Shown here: in pieces, positions 11,420 to 20,388 of the stretch
Layout: each line of letters opens with the position of its first letter
How positions within the stretch are numbered: position 1 is the stretch's first letter
Origin: Leucobacter insecticola
Lineage (GTDB): Bacteria > Actinomycetota > Actinomycetes > Actinomycetales > Microbacteriaceae
Length of the DNA: 64,000 nt
NCBI RefSeq assembly: GCF_011382965.1
Contig: NZ_CP049934.1
Location: 2,542,001 to 2,606,000 of the forward strand
Direction of reading: 5' to 3'
Program-made: the position numbers and the translations under genes
Notes under the pieces: generated by a model
Databases searched by the model: none
Seen by the model: only the letters and a program-made list of their open reading frames with translations
Told to the model about the DNA's origin: nothing

Positions 11420-11569
11420 CGCTAGTTCAGACAATTCTGGCCATTCAGAACCAATGGAGGTCATTCCCTCTCCCCGCATCAGTGCACTCTGCGTTCAGCA
11501 CAATGATTTCGATGCTGCATGTCTGGCCGAACTTCAGTTCACCGAGCCCAGCCAGACGCGCGAGCAACG

Positions 11570-12361
11570 CTAGTTATTTACAACCTTTCGTAAGCCGACA
11601 GCACGCTCAATAACCAGCACAATCACCACGGATAGCCCGATAAGAATCACTGAAAGCGCCGCAAGACCTGGATCGGACCGGTACTGAAGATACCTAAACA
11701 TCTCTACCGGCAGTGTGGTGTGACCTGATCCAGCAACAAATAGTGAAATCACGGCCTCATCAAATGAAATAATGAACGCCATCACACCGCCGGCGAGAAT
11801 CCCCGGAGCAATGATCGGCAGTGTGACTCTTCGAAATGTCGTGAAAGCATTTGCACCGTGCACCCGTGCCGCTTCCTCACACCGCATGTCGCTAGTCAAT
11901 AAACTCGAAAGAGTCGTTCGGATGACATAGGGAACGGTCACCCCAAAATGCGCCAACACGATTCCGGGATAGGTGCCAACGAGACCTATTGGCTGGAATA
12001 CCAGCAAAAGGCCAAGACCAAGTACAACTCCAGGCACAAGAAGCGGCGACAAGAAAAAGCCCGACACCGCTCCTTTCCCAGGGAAGTCATACCGTGCTAT
12101 CGCCAAAGCGACTGGCACTCCGAGAAATAACACGATGACCGCAACGATAGATGCAGTCACTAGGCTCACCTGCGCGCCTTTCATAAGCGCCGTATTCCCT
12201 ATCACACTCTCATACCAGGCAAACGACGGAGCCCCGATTTCGATGGCCAAGCTCTTCCCCTGGTTGAACGAGATAAACACGACCGCAATAATCGGGGCGA
12301 GCAGGAAGAGGTACACGACCGCAACTACGATTCGATTCAGAACTTTACCCATGACATTCAC
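11570..12361 (-). CDS. ABC transporter permease, PotC-like
   Basis: Inner-membrane subunit of a spermidine/putrescine-type importer, 263 residues with about six membrane helices. The ABC-interaction (EAA) loop reads EEAARVHGANAFTTFRRVTLPIIAPG, the expected motif between helices 4 and 5. Its ATG overlaps the end of the second permease by 4 bp. Part of an island whose base composition is close to 50% GC, much lower than its surroundings, which suggests transfer. The substrate is unknown: PotC-type permeases also serve other small cations, opines and amides. Confidence 0.88.
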   Translation of the reverse strand: MNVMGKVLNRIVVAVVYLFLLAPIIAVVFISFNQGKSLAIEIGAPSFAWYESVIGNTALMKGAQVSLVTASIVAVIVLFLGVPVALAIARYDFPGKGAVSGFFLSPLLVPGVVLGLGLLLVFQPIGLVGTYPGIVLAHFGVTVPYVIRTTLSSLLTSDMRCEEAARVHGANAFTTFRRVTLPIIAPGILAGGVMAFIISFDEAVISLFVAGSGHTTLPVEMFRYLQYRSDPGLAALSVILIGLSVVIVLVIERAVGLRKVVNN

Positions 12362-13263
12362 CCCTCAAATCGTTTGATAAGTCGCTGATATGTAGCTACA
12401 AGAACGCCGAAGAAAACCAACAATATGACGGACAAGGCTGAAGCTAGTGGCCAGTTCAGGGTTTGAGTCGCTTCGTTGTACACCTCGGTTGCCAGAATGA
12501 AGACACGTCCGCCTCCCAACAGTTTCGGAGTCACAAACGAGCTCACGGCTAGCACGAAGACCAGGAGGAATCCAGTGAACACTCCTGGAAGCGAGAGTGG
12601 CAACGTCACTCTCATAAACACTTTGAACTTCGAAGCGCCCAAGGATCCAGCGGCTTCTTCCAGAGAAATACTAATGCGCCCAAATCCAGAAATCATTGCC
12701 AAGATCGCGTAGGGCATTAAGATTTCAACAAGTGCAATTGAAGTACCCAGGAAGTTGTTACTGAGTCGCATTGGAGTACTGATAAGCCCAAAGTTCACCA
12801 ACGCCTCATTTACCACACCCTTGTCTCCAAGCAACGCCATCCACCCAAAAGTCCTTGCAACAGCAGAGGTGAGAAGCGGTGCGATGGCCAGGGCCATCAG
12901 CACGCCCTTCCATCGCGAGGTTGTTCGTGTAAGAAAAAGTGCAATTGGGTACGAGAGCAATATGGAAAACAGCCCACACACAAGCCCGAGTAACAAAGTG
13001 TTTCCAATCACCTTCCAATAGAACGGGTCAGCGAACGTCTCAACATAGGAGGTGAGTGTTGCTCCCTCAATGAGCTGGCCACCTGGGCCGTTCTCATTGA
13101 GAGACATCCGGATCATGACGAAAAGCGGCAGCAAGAAGCTCACAAAGAGCCCGATGATACCTGGAATGATTAAGCCAAGGACGGAGTAATTAGTACGCCT
13201 TTTGGCCTTAACCGACTTCACGTTCGCGCTGATCAGTTCCGTATTGGTATGTTCAACGGCCAT
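12358..13263 (-). CDS. ABC transporter permease, PotB-like
   Basis: Partner permease of the same importer, 301 residues with about six membrane helices and a cytoplasmic, Lys/Arg-rich N-terminal extension of about 25 residues. The EAA loop is LEEAAGSLGASKFKVFMRVTLPLSLPG. It lies 12 bp after the ATPase gene and overlaps the next permease by 4 bp, so the order on the minus strand is binding protein, ATPase, permease, permease. Codon use is AT-richer than in the ilv or mod genes. Confidence 0.88.
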   Translation of the reverse strand: MAVEHTNTELISANVKSVKAKRRTNYSVLGLIIPGIIGLFVSFLLPLFVMIRMSLNENGPGGQLIEGATLTSYVETFADPFYWKVIGNTLLLGLVCGLFSILLSYPIALFLTRTTSRWKGVLMALAIAPLLTSAVARTFGWMALLGDKGVVNEALVNFGLISTPMRLSNNFLGTSIALVEILMPYAILAMISGFGRISISLEEAAGSLGASKFKVFMRVTLPLSLPGVFTGFLLVFVLAVSSFVTPKLLGGGRVFILATEVYNEATQTLNWPLASALSVILLVFFGVLVATYQRLIKRFEG

Positions 13264-13275
13264 CAGAAACTCACC

Positions 13276-14379
13276 TCACCCTTCCGGGACGAGATACGCG
13301 TCGCCCGGCTCGAATGAAATCAGAGCGTCATCGCCAACAAATAGATCTTCATGCGCTGTACTGAGTTTGTCGGCTCGCATAACTTGCCCGCCATCGAGCT
13401 GCAGGTCATAACTACGCACATTCCCCGTGTAGCTCGACGCGATCACACGGGCACGCGCGGTGGGCAACGTTCCGCCGTGTGCGCTATTCACAGCTGCAAC
13501 GGAGAGTCGGTGAGGGCGAACGACGAGAGATGCCTGATTTCCGATGCCCTGGGCACCCCCTACGAGTAGTCGCCCGAAGAGCGCCGATGTCACTTCATAT
13601 GACCCTGCTGGTCCCACCTCAACGGACTCCACCTCAATAAAGTTCGCCCTCCCCACAAAATTTGCGACGAACATCGTTGCAGGATTTTCATATATTGCAG
13701 TCGGCGTATCGTACTGCTCAATCACACCGTTATTCAAGATCGCGATTCGGTCAGCCATATCGAGTGCCTCATCTTGATCATGAGTCACGAAGAGTGTAGT
13801 GGTGCCCGTTTCCTGTTGAATGGATCTGATTTCCCGGCGCATTGCCTCGCGCAACTTAGCATCGAGGTTTGAGAGCGGTTCATCCAGAAGAAGCAGCGTG
13901 GGGTTCGTGACAAGCGCACGCGCGAGGGCAACGCGCTGCTGCTGACCGCCGGAGAGCTCCGCCGGGCGACGACCCTTTAAGTGCGAAAGCTGAACTTTTT
14001 CGAGCGCCTCCAACGATCTGACTCCCACCTCCGCGCGGGGAACTCTAAGCATCTGCAGGCCGAACGCAACATTTTCCTCGACAGTCAAATGAGGGAAGAG
14101 AGCGTAAGACTGGAAGACCATACCCATACCTCGTTTGTGCACGGGTATTGAAACAACATCTTTTCCGTCGACGAATATCTGCCCTGCGGTTGGTTCCAAA
14201 AGCCCCGCAACCATTCGTAGCGTTGTGGTCTTTCCACAGCCCGATGGGCCCAACAGGGCGACAAGGTCGCCCTGTTGAACATCAAGATTCACATCGTTCA
14301 CCGCTGGGGCGGTGGTTTTCGGATACGTTTTCTTTAGTTGTCGAATTGACAAGTACTCAGGATTCAGGTCGCCACTCAT
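13276..14379 (-). CDS. ABC transporter ATP-binding protein, PotA-like
   Basis: Energises the importer. 367 residues: Walker [10 protein letters not shown] near residue 45, Q-loop in [14 protein letters not shown], signature [15 protein letters not shown], Walker [15 protein letters not shown] and the switch HDQDEALDMADR, then a C-terminal TOBE-type domain of about 130 residues. It starts 2 bp after the stop of the broken binding-protein gene. A functional copy here alongside a broken binding protein may still be usable if another binding protein (for example the orphan at 40866) can serve the permeases; that is speculation. Confidence 0.92.
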   Translation of the reverse strand: MSGDLNPEYLSIRQLKKTYPKTTAPAVNDVNLDVQQGDLVALLGPSGCGKTTTLRMVAGLLEPTAGQIFVDGKDVVSIPVHKRGMGMVFQSYALFPHLTVEENVAFGLQMLRVPRAEVGVRSLEALEKVQLSHLKGRRPAELSGGQQQRVALARALVTNPTLLLLDEPLSNLDAKLREAMRREIRSIQQETGTTTLFVTHDQDEALDMADRIAILNNGVIEQYDTPTAIYENPATMFVANFVGRANFIEVESVEVGPAGSYEVTSALFGRLLVGGAQGIGNQASLVVRPHRLSVAAVNSAHGGTLPTARARVIASSYTGNVRSYDLQLDGGQVMRADKLSTAHEDLFVGDDALISFEPGDAYLVPEG

Positions 14380-14381
14380 TC

Positions 14382-15446
14382 TTATCCTCCGATGACGCTA
14401 CGACGCCACTGCTCGGTCCAATCATCACGATGGTCGGCGAGCCAGATCCAGTCAATATCGACGATTGCCGGATCTGCAGAATCAGCGACACGGTCCTTCA
14501 CCGACTCAGGCAGTTCAGCATCTGAAACCACTGGCGCGTAGAAGAGAGCCTCAGCAAATGATTCTTGAGCTTCCTTGGAAAGCGCGTAGTTCATGAATTC
14601 CTGGGCAGCAGCAGCTTTCTCACTTCCCTCAACAAGATTGATCGTGTTGATTTGGAAACCGATGCCGTCGTCCGGTTGAACAACGCCCATCGCGCCATCG
14701 GATTCTTCAGAAAAATACTGTGCTCGAGCATTCCATCCGACCCCAAATTCGGACGTGCCGGAAATGACCGGCTGGTACACATCAGGCACAGGTTCCCAAG
14801 TGTTCACGAGCGGAGCCAGCTTCGCCAGTTCCTTGATGGCTGGCTCGATGCCATTCTAATAATCTACGCCAAGATTATTCGCGGTGAGAATCGTTAGCGT
14901 GTGCCCCTGAATATCCGGCGGTGCAGGAATTGATACAGAGTTTTCAGGAGCATCCCAGAGATCGGCGATGCCGGCCGGGGCCTTACTCACAGCAGAGGTG
15001 TTGTACAGCACAACGAGGTTGTCAAAGGTAACCGCAGGCCCGTAACCATCAGCATTCTGCCCTAGCTCCACTACATTTGCGATATTGGGCACTGTCTCTT
15101 CAGAGACCTTCGCGAAGAGCCCTTCCTTGTTCCCCGTATGAGCAACCGACGCATCGAGAATTGCAACGTCGATGGTTGGATTTGATGCTTCGCTCCGAAG
15201 CTTACCCAGCATCTCGGCACTGTTCTGAGCGGGAACAAAGCTCACCATGATGCCATTTTGGGATTCATTGAATTTATCAATGACAGCGGTCGTGTATTGG
15301 TCTTCGAACAAAGCGGCGTAGCCAAGAACCCTAATCTCGACAACCTCAGAACTCCCTAGTTCTGCAGCTCCGGCCCCGCTACAGGCGGTAAGAGCAAGGG
15401 CAGAAATGGCTATCGACGATACGCCTATTTTGGTCTTGAATGACAT
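14382..15446 (-). pseudogene. ABC transporter binding lipoprotein, in-frame stop
   Basis: A PotD-like extracellular solute-binding lipoprotein (signal peptide with lipobox LTAC near residue 20) encoded from an ATG at 15446. The reading frame continues unbroken to 14382, 355 codons, except for a TAG at 14856-14858 (codon 197) between GVDY and NGIEPAI. The second half (GWNARAQYFSEESDGAMG, then GSEKAAAAQEFMNYALSKEAQESF) has the usual C-terminal binding-protein pattern. This is a point change, not a homopolymer slip. No sign of a stop-codon recoding system. As written the product is truncated and non-functional. Confidence 0.88.
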
Positions 15447-15696
15447 GGTGCTTCTCCTTTGAAGTACGCGGTAGGAGGGCCCTACCTGGATCACCCATGT
15501 CAGCAAGCCTGGTCAAAAGTGACCCTATTCGAGGGCATCCAATCAAGCAAACATTAAAAGTAACAATTGAATAACGGGAGAGCTTGAGCGCTGCCACCGA
15601 TTTATGGAAACTTTGAATTGCATTGAAGGTGAAGTCCGTGAAGATTCATCAACCCCGCGGCTTGCATTTTCTCTCGACCCTGTTAATCTGTATTGC

Positions 15697-15713
15697 ACGT
15701 GTATACAACACGT
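15697..15713. promoter_or_regulatory. Candidate GntR/FCD operator in divergent gap
   Basis: ACGTGT-ATACA-ACACGT, with the perfect 8-bp palindrome TGTATACA (15700-15707) inside. FadR/FCD-type GntR proteins commonly bind TTGTATACAA-like sites, and a GntR/FCD gene is two genes downstream. The site is in the 363-bp gap (15447-15809) between the importer and the rraA-nitrilase genes, where it could control both directions. A second weaker inverted pair (GTACACAC, GTGTGCAC) is at about 15752-15773. No other gene is visible in the gap. Confidence 0.5.
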
Positions 15714-15809
15714 ACACAATCCATGCAGCAGCCTGGTCAGCTTCCTGCGATGTACACACAAAGAGGTGTGCACGTTTAGCCATACAGTGCCACCGGAAAG
15801 GCCAACCCA

Positions 15810-16472
15810 GTGTTCCAATTCAATGCAATGCCAACCCAAATATCTGAGGTTTTGCGCAAATCGCTCCTCACCGTACAAACCTCTACGCTTGGTCATCTTC
15901 GCGACAACGGCTTCATTCAAGGGCTCACACCAAATCAACGCCCCATCCAGTTCGCGGGCACCGCGGTTACAGTGCGCCTGCCACACATGGATTCGACTGC
16001 ACTTCACGTCGCCGCAGACCAGCTCCGACCCGGCGACGTACTCGTCGTGGATCAATCAGGGGATGATCGATCTAGCTTTGGCGGCATGGTCGCATTCACG
16101 TCCAAGAGCCGTGGCGCAGAAGGGGTGATTCTCGCAGGAGCGATGAATGACTTTGAAGAGGTTCTTGAACTCGGCCTACCAGTCTACTCTCGGGGCGTTT
16201 CCGCTCGCACAACCAGAATCCTGGGGATTGAAGGAGCGATTAACGTCCCAATCACCATTGGAGGCGTTGTAGTAACTCCGGGTGACGCGGTTTTCGCCGA
16301 TTCTGACGGGATCGCGGTGCTTCGAGAAAACGAGATCGAGGCAGTTGTCGCCGATCTTCAGTCAAAAGAAGGTGCCGAACCCTCAAAGAAGCTAGAAATC
16401 GCGGCAGGTGCAAGACTCTCTGAATGGAGCGGTGCAGCCAAATACTTCGAGACGACCGGAGCCAGCTTATGA
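15810..16472 (+). CDS. RraA-like / HMG-aldolase family protein
   Basis: 220 residues of the RraA fold, a family that includes 4-hydroxy-4-methyl-2-oxoglutarate aldolases and the RNase E inhibitor. Visible: DVLVVDQSGDDRSSFGGMVAFTSKSRGAEGV, then AGAMNDFEEVLELGLPVYSRG. In true aldolases that segment reads DGxxRD, with the Arg and Asp contacting substrate and metal; here it is AGAMND, so the Arg is Asn and the first Asp is Ala. Aldolase activity is therefore doubtful. GTG 15810 is preferred (GGAAAGG 8 nt upstream); ATG 15828 is possible. It overlaps the hydrolase gene (ATGA). Confidence 0.85.
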   Translation: MFQFNAMPTQISEVLRKSLLTVQTSTLGHLRDNGFIQGLTPNQRPIQFAGTAVTVRLPHMDSTALHVAADQLRPGDVLVVDQSGDDRSSFGGMVAFTSKSRGAEGVILAGAMNDFEEVLELGLPVYSRGVSARTTRILGIEGAINVPITIGGVVVTPGDAVFADSDGIAVLRENEIEAVVADLQSKEGAEPSKKLEIAAGARLSEWSGAAKYFETTGASL

Positions 16473-17278
16473 GCACGATAGAACTCTCCGTAGCCCAGTT
16501 TTCTGCGACTCAGGACATCGAGAACAACAGATCGATCTCCGTGTCACTGATCAGACGCGCTGGCAGTTCCGCAGACCTCGTGGTCCTTCCCGAAAACGCG
16601 ATGTATTCGGATCCAACGAAGGAGGGTCCAGCAGCCGGATATTCCGAACCGCTTGACGGACCATTTGTATCCGCGATTCGTGAGACAGCAAAACTTGCAG
16701 CGATCAATGTGGTAGTTGGGTTCACCGAGTCAAGTGATGAAGATCGTCCGTACAATACTCTGATCTTTGTCGATGCCACCGGTGAGCTCTCAGGTGTCTA
16801 CCGCAAGATTCATCTCTACGACGCATTCGGCTATCGTGAGTCCGACTCGGTCAAAGCTGCCGAAACGGCTGTGCCGCTCGTGTTTGAAATAAAAGGCGTC
16901 AAAGTAGGGGCCGAAACTTGCTACGACCTGAGGTTCCCCGAGGTGAGCCGCTGGCTGATTGACCACGACGTTGATGTCATTGTCCTCCCAGCAGCTTGGG
17001 CCGTCGGCCCGATGAAAGAAATACACTGGGAAACACTTATCCGCGCCCGTGCGGTGGAGAACACTGTCTATTTTGCGGCATCCGGCCAGACTGGCCCTCA
17101 CTGCACCGGACAAAGCATTATCGTTGATCCGTTGGGAACGGTCAGAGCTTCTGCGGGAGTTGAGGCTGAGGCCATTGCAACAACCACCATTAGCACTGAG
17201 CGCATCGCGCAGGTTCGTGCGGTAAACCCGTGCCTTACAAATCGTCGCTTTACAGTAAAGCCGAACGTCTATACGTAG
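16469..17278 (+). CDS. Carbon-nitrogen hydrolase (nitrilase superfamily)
   Basis: 269 residues of the nitrilase/amidase fold, cytosolic. The catalytic triad is visible: Glu42 (VVLPENAM), Lys113 (GVYRKIHLYDAFG) and Cys151 (GAETCYDLRFPE). The CYDLRFPE form is typical of amidases and carbamoylases rather than of true nitrilases. ATG 16469 overlaps the rraA stop. Context (polyamine-type importer, RraA-like protein, GntR regulator) suggests it hydrolyses an imported amide or N-carbamoyl compound; the substrate is unknown. Confidence 0.88.
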   Translation: MSTIELSVAQFSATQDIENNRSISVSLIRRAGSSADLVVLPENAMYSDPTKEGPAAGYSEPLDGPFVSAIRETAKLAAINVVVGFTESSDEDRPYNTLIFVDATGELSGVYRKIHLYDAFGYRESDSVKAAETAVPLVFEIKGVKVGAETCYDLRFPEVSRWLIDHDVDVIVLPAAWAVGPMKEIHWETLIRARAVENTVYFAASGQTGPHCTGQSIIVDPLGTVRASAGVEAEAIATTTISTERIAQVRAVNPCLTNRRFTVKPNVYT

Positions 17279-17287
17279 AATCAAGTT

Positions 17288-18012
17288 ATGGATGTCCTCC
17301 CAGATGTGACGCACGCCCGGTTCGGAGGCTGGTCAACTCAGACTCAACTCCCACCGGGCTTGCGCCCGCCCGGTGTTAAAGCTCCGGACTACGTCTACCG
17401 CTACCTAAAGAATCTAATCGTTACTCTGCAGTTGCCACCCAAGGCCATCATTACTGAGACTCAGATTGCCGAAGCTGTGGGCGTTTCACGAACCCCTGTG
17501 CGTGAAACCTTTTCTCGCCTCCAATCAGAACAACTCCTCAGCCTGATCCCCACCGTGGCGCCATGATTCCTGAAATCACCCTGAGATCAATTCAGGAGCA
17601 AGCAGTAACCCGTGCGGTGCTAGAGGGGTATGGCGTCGAGTGGATATGCACGCACAGAGTACAGATTGCGGACCGCCTACATGAACTCGTGGAAACTCAG
17701 CGGGCAATTTATGAAGATGATCCGGAACGAATAGTTGACATGGTTCTTACCGATAAAGAGTTCCACTGGACCCTTGTTAAGGCAACCGGTAATACCGAGT
17801 TTGCCCAACTGTACAATTCGATCCATGACCGTCAGCTTCGGATTGGCATAGCACTGTTTGGTGCATTAAAGCAACGTCGCTGTGACGCCATAGAGCAGCA
17901 CACCGAGATCGCCACGGCGATCGAACAGTTTGATCTCACGACAGCAAAGCGCCTGCTTGAGGACCACCTCGTCGGAAGTATCGATCAAGTAGCTGGAATT
18001 TTCACTAATTAG
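17288..18012 (+). pseudogene. GntR/FadR-family (FCD) regulator, frameshifted
   Basis: The N-terminal winged helix (residues about 35-88, with TQIAEAVGVSRTPVRETFSRL) is in one frame and stops at 17566; the FCD ligand domain starts at 17563 in the next frame (metal-type residues in TDKEFHWTLV, EQHTEI and LEDHLV). One extra base near 17555-17562 (GTGGCGCC) would join them into a 241-residue protein. The site is not a long homopolymer, unlike the other frameshifts in this window, so real inactivation is possible. It probably repressed the flanking importer and rraA-hydrolase genes in response to their substrate. Confidence 0.85.
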
Positions 18013-18089
18013 TTCCTCCAGCTACACTAGGGCGCGGTGAGTCGGGAAGCCTGGTCGACACGTATCCGTTGACCCCGGAGGTACCTACA

Positions 18090-19315
18090 ATGACGAACCC
18101 ACATCCAGCTTCGCGACGACGCCGCATCCTCGCGCTCGTGAGCAAACGTGAGGCTGCGCGGGTCAGCCGCCTCCTCCGCGCAGACGTGGTCGGCGGCATC
18201 ATCGTCATGGTTGCGGCCCTGCTCGGATTTGTCGCCGCCAATTCACCCGTCGCGGACGGCTACTTCGCGCTGCGCGACACCAAACTCGGGCCGGAGTCAC
18301 TCGGGCTGAGCCTCAGCATCGGCCACTGGGCCTCCGACGGCCTCCTCGCCATTTTCTTCTTCATGGTCGGACTCGAATTGAAGCGCGAGTTCGTCTCCGG
18401 CGCGCTGCGCAAATTCTCCACCGCCGTCGTGCCGGTAGCGGCAGCTTTCGGCGGCGTTGCCGTGCCCGCGCTCATCTACGTCGCCTTCACCGCGGGAACG
18501 CCCGCAGCGCACGGCTGGGCGATCCCCACCGCAACAGACATCGCGTTCGCCGTGGCGGTGCTCGCGCTCATCGCGCCCCGCATTCCGCCTGCGCTGCGAA
18601 TGTTCCTCCTCACACTCGCAGTGGTCGATGATCTCATCGCGATCACGATCATCGCGATCTTTTACACCGATGCCGTCAGCCTCCTCCCCTCGCAATCGCG
18701 CTCGTACCACTCGCGCTCTACACCTTCATTTCCCACCGTTTTGCCAAGCAGCTGGCGGCGTCAGCATGGGGCGCGTGGTTGGTGCTCCTGCCGCTCGGCA
18801 TTATGGTGTGGGCACTGTTTCACGCATCAGGGATCCACGCCACCATCGCGGGCGTCGTACTCGCGTTCACGGTGCCGGTATCGGGCCGTGGCGGGACACA
18901 GCTCGCCGAAACCTTCGAACACCGTTTCCGTCCACTCTCAACAGGAATCGCCGTCCCCATCTTCGCGTTCTTTGCTGCGGGAGTTGCGGTGGGCGGGGAG
19001 TCGCGCTTCCCCTTTGATCCGATCGCGATCGGCGTCATGGTCGGCCTGGTCGTAGGCAAGCCGATCGGCATATCGTTGGTGACGTGGATCCTGACCCGCT
19101 GGACTCGCGCGGAGCTCGATCCCGCCGTGCGGTGGCGCGAACTCATCGGCGTGGGGACGCTCGCGGGCGTCGGATTCACCGTCTCGCTTCTCGTCACCGA
19201 CCTCAGCTTCGACCACCCGGCCGACGCTGACACCGCCCGTCTCGCGGTGATGGTGGCGTCCATCGTCGCAGTCGCCGTTGCGGCAGCGTTTCTGGTGCGT
19301 CCGCGCCGCGGCTAA
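18090..19315 (+). pseudogene. nhaA: Na+/H+ antiporter NhaA, frameshifted
   Basis: Membrane antiporter for sodium and pH homeostasis. ATG 18090 follows a good site (ccggaggt). The first 200 residues contain the NhaA signature [19 protein letters not shown] and the paired Asp of [10 protein letters not shown]; the rest (from [15 protein letters not shown] through VGVGFTVSLLVTDLSF-like sequence GVGFTVSLLVTDLSF) is one frame over. One extra C in the CCCC run at 18686-18689 restores [16 protein letters not shown] and a 408-residue protein. Probably a sequencing undercall. Confidence 0.9.
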
Positions 19316-19367
19316 CGCGCACCGAACCCTCCGACACGCGCGGAGAACCGGAAGATATCGCCACAAT

Positions 19368-19396
19368 TTGAAGCCCTCCCCGCAGCATGCTAACGT
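19368..19396 (+). promoter_or_regulatory. Promoter for tRNA-Lys
   Basis: TTGAAG (19368-19373), a 17-bp spacer and TAACGT (19391-19396) give a standard sigma-70-type promoter, with transcription expected near 19403, about 19 bp before the tRNA. Confidence 0.6.
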
Positions 19397-19421
19397 TGCT
19401 TTGTTGCTCAGCGAGTAGCAC

Positions 19422-19494
19422 GCGCCTCTAGCTCAATTGGCAGAGCAATTGACTCTTAATCAATGGGTTCCGGGTTCAAGTCCCGGGGGGCGCA
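19422..19494 (+). tRNA. tRNA-Lys (anticodon CTT)
   Basis: Folds as a 73-nt cloverleaf: acceptor GCGCCTC with GGGGCGC, D-arm around AGCTCAATTGGCAGAGC, anticodon stem ATTGA/TCAAT with loop CTCTTAA (anticodon CTT), and T-arm CCGGG-TTCAAGT-CCCGG. The discriminator is A at 19494; the 3' CCA is not encoded. Confidence 0.96.
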
Positions 19495-19499
19495 CCGGC

Positions 19500-19530
19500 A
19501 AGGCCCGTGGTCATTTTGATCCCGGGCCTT
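19500..19530 (+). terminator. Terminator after tRNA-Lys
   Basis: AAGGCCCG (19500-19507) pairs with CGGGCCTT (19523-19530), followed by TCGTGTATTT. It lies between the tRNA and hisN. Confidence 0.65.
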
Positions 19531-19554
19531 TCGTGTATTTGGCATGGAGGCATC

Positions 19555-20388
19555 ATGAATAACGCTGAAGTACCCGCGCAACGCCCGCCATCTGCTGATC
19601 TTGCCTTTGCGCTGGAACTCGCAGATCTTGCCGACAGCATCGCGCTCCCGCGATTTCGTGCGGCAGACCTGAGGATCGACACGAAGCCGGATCGCACGTT
19701 TGTCACGGATGCGGATCGCGCCGTTGAGGAAGCTCTGCGGGCCCGCATCGAGGCGGAACGTCCCGGCGACAGCTTCTTCGGTGAGGAGTCTGGCCGGGCA
19801 GAACGAGGCGAGCGCCGCTGGATCCTCGACCCGATTGACGGAACCTCGAACTTTTTGCGCGGCGTACCCAACTGGGCCTCACTCATCGCGCTCGAGGTGG
19901 CGGGGGAACCGACCGTCGGCGTGGTGTCTGCGCCCGCCTTTGGGGCCAGATGGTGGGCCGAGACGGGTTCAGGGGCCTGGGGCCAGCAAGGATCCGACGC
20001 CCCCAGGCGGCTCCGCGTCTCAGGGGTCACCGAACTCGAGCACGCGTCGTTGAGCTTCCAGAGCATTGCACAGTGGGATCTGGCCGGCTACCTGCAGCCC
20101 CTGATTGCGCTGTCGCGCGCGGTATGGCGGGATCGCGCCTACGGCGACATGTGGTCGTACATGCTGCTCGCGGAGGGGTTCCTCGACGTGGTCGCAGAGT
20201 TTGACGTCAAGCCGTACGATCTCGCGGCGCTCGTACCGATCGTACTCGAGGCCGGAGGCAAATTCACCGACATCAACGGGGCGGAAACCGCGTGGAACGG
20301 CAGTTCGCTCGCCACGAACGGGGCGCTGCACGACGCGGTGATTGGCGTCGTCTCCCGTACACACGCCGCATCCGGGCAGGGCGCATGA
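19555..20388 (+). CDS. hisN: Histidinol-phosphatase, inositol-monophosphatase type
   Basis: 277 residues from ATG 19555 (ribosome-binding site ggaggc). Metal-binding motifs of the inositol-monophosphatase fold are present: GEESGRAERGERR, then WILDPIDGTSNFLRG (second-metal DPxDGT) and, near the C-terminus, FDVKPYDLAALVPIVLEAGG. Actinobacteria use this fold as HisN to dephosphorylate histidinol phosphate; the SNFLRGVP segment and overall pattern favour HisN over SuhB. It overlaps the next gene by 4 bp (ATGA). Confidence 0.8.
   Translation: MNNAEVPAQRPPSADLAFALELADLADSIALPRFRAADLRIDTKPDRTFVTDADRAVEEALRARIEAERPGDSFFGEESGRAERGERRWILDPIDGTSNFLRGVPNWASLIALEVAGEPTVGVVSAPAFGARWWAETGSGAWGQQGSDAPRRLRVSGVTELEHASLSFQSIAQWDLAGYLQPLIALSRAVWRDRAYGDMWSYMLLAEGFLDVVAEFDVKPYDLAALVPIVLEAGGKFTDINGAETAWNGSSLATNGALHDAVIGVVSRTHAASGQGA

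Noticed and set aside
14856..14858. Recoding of the TAG (pyrrolysine or suppression)
   Set aside because: No pyl genes or suppressor evidence in the window, and binding proteins have no need for it.
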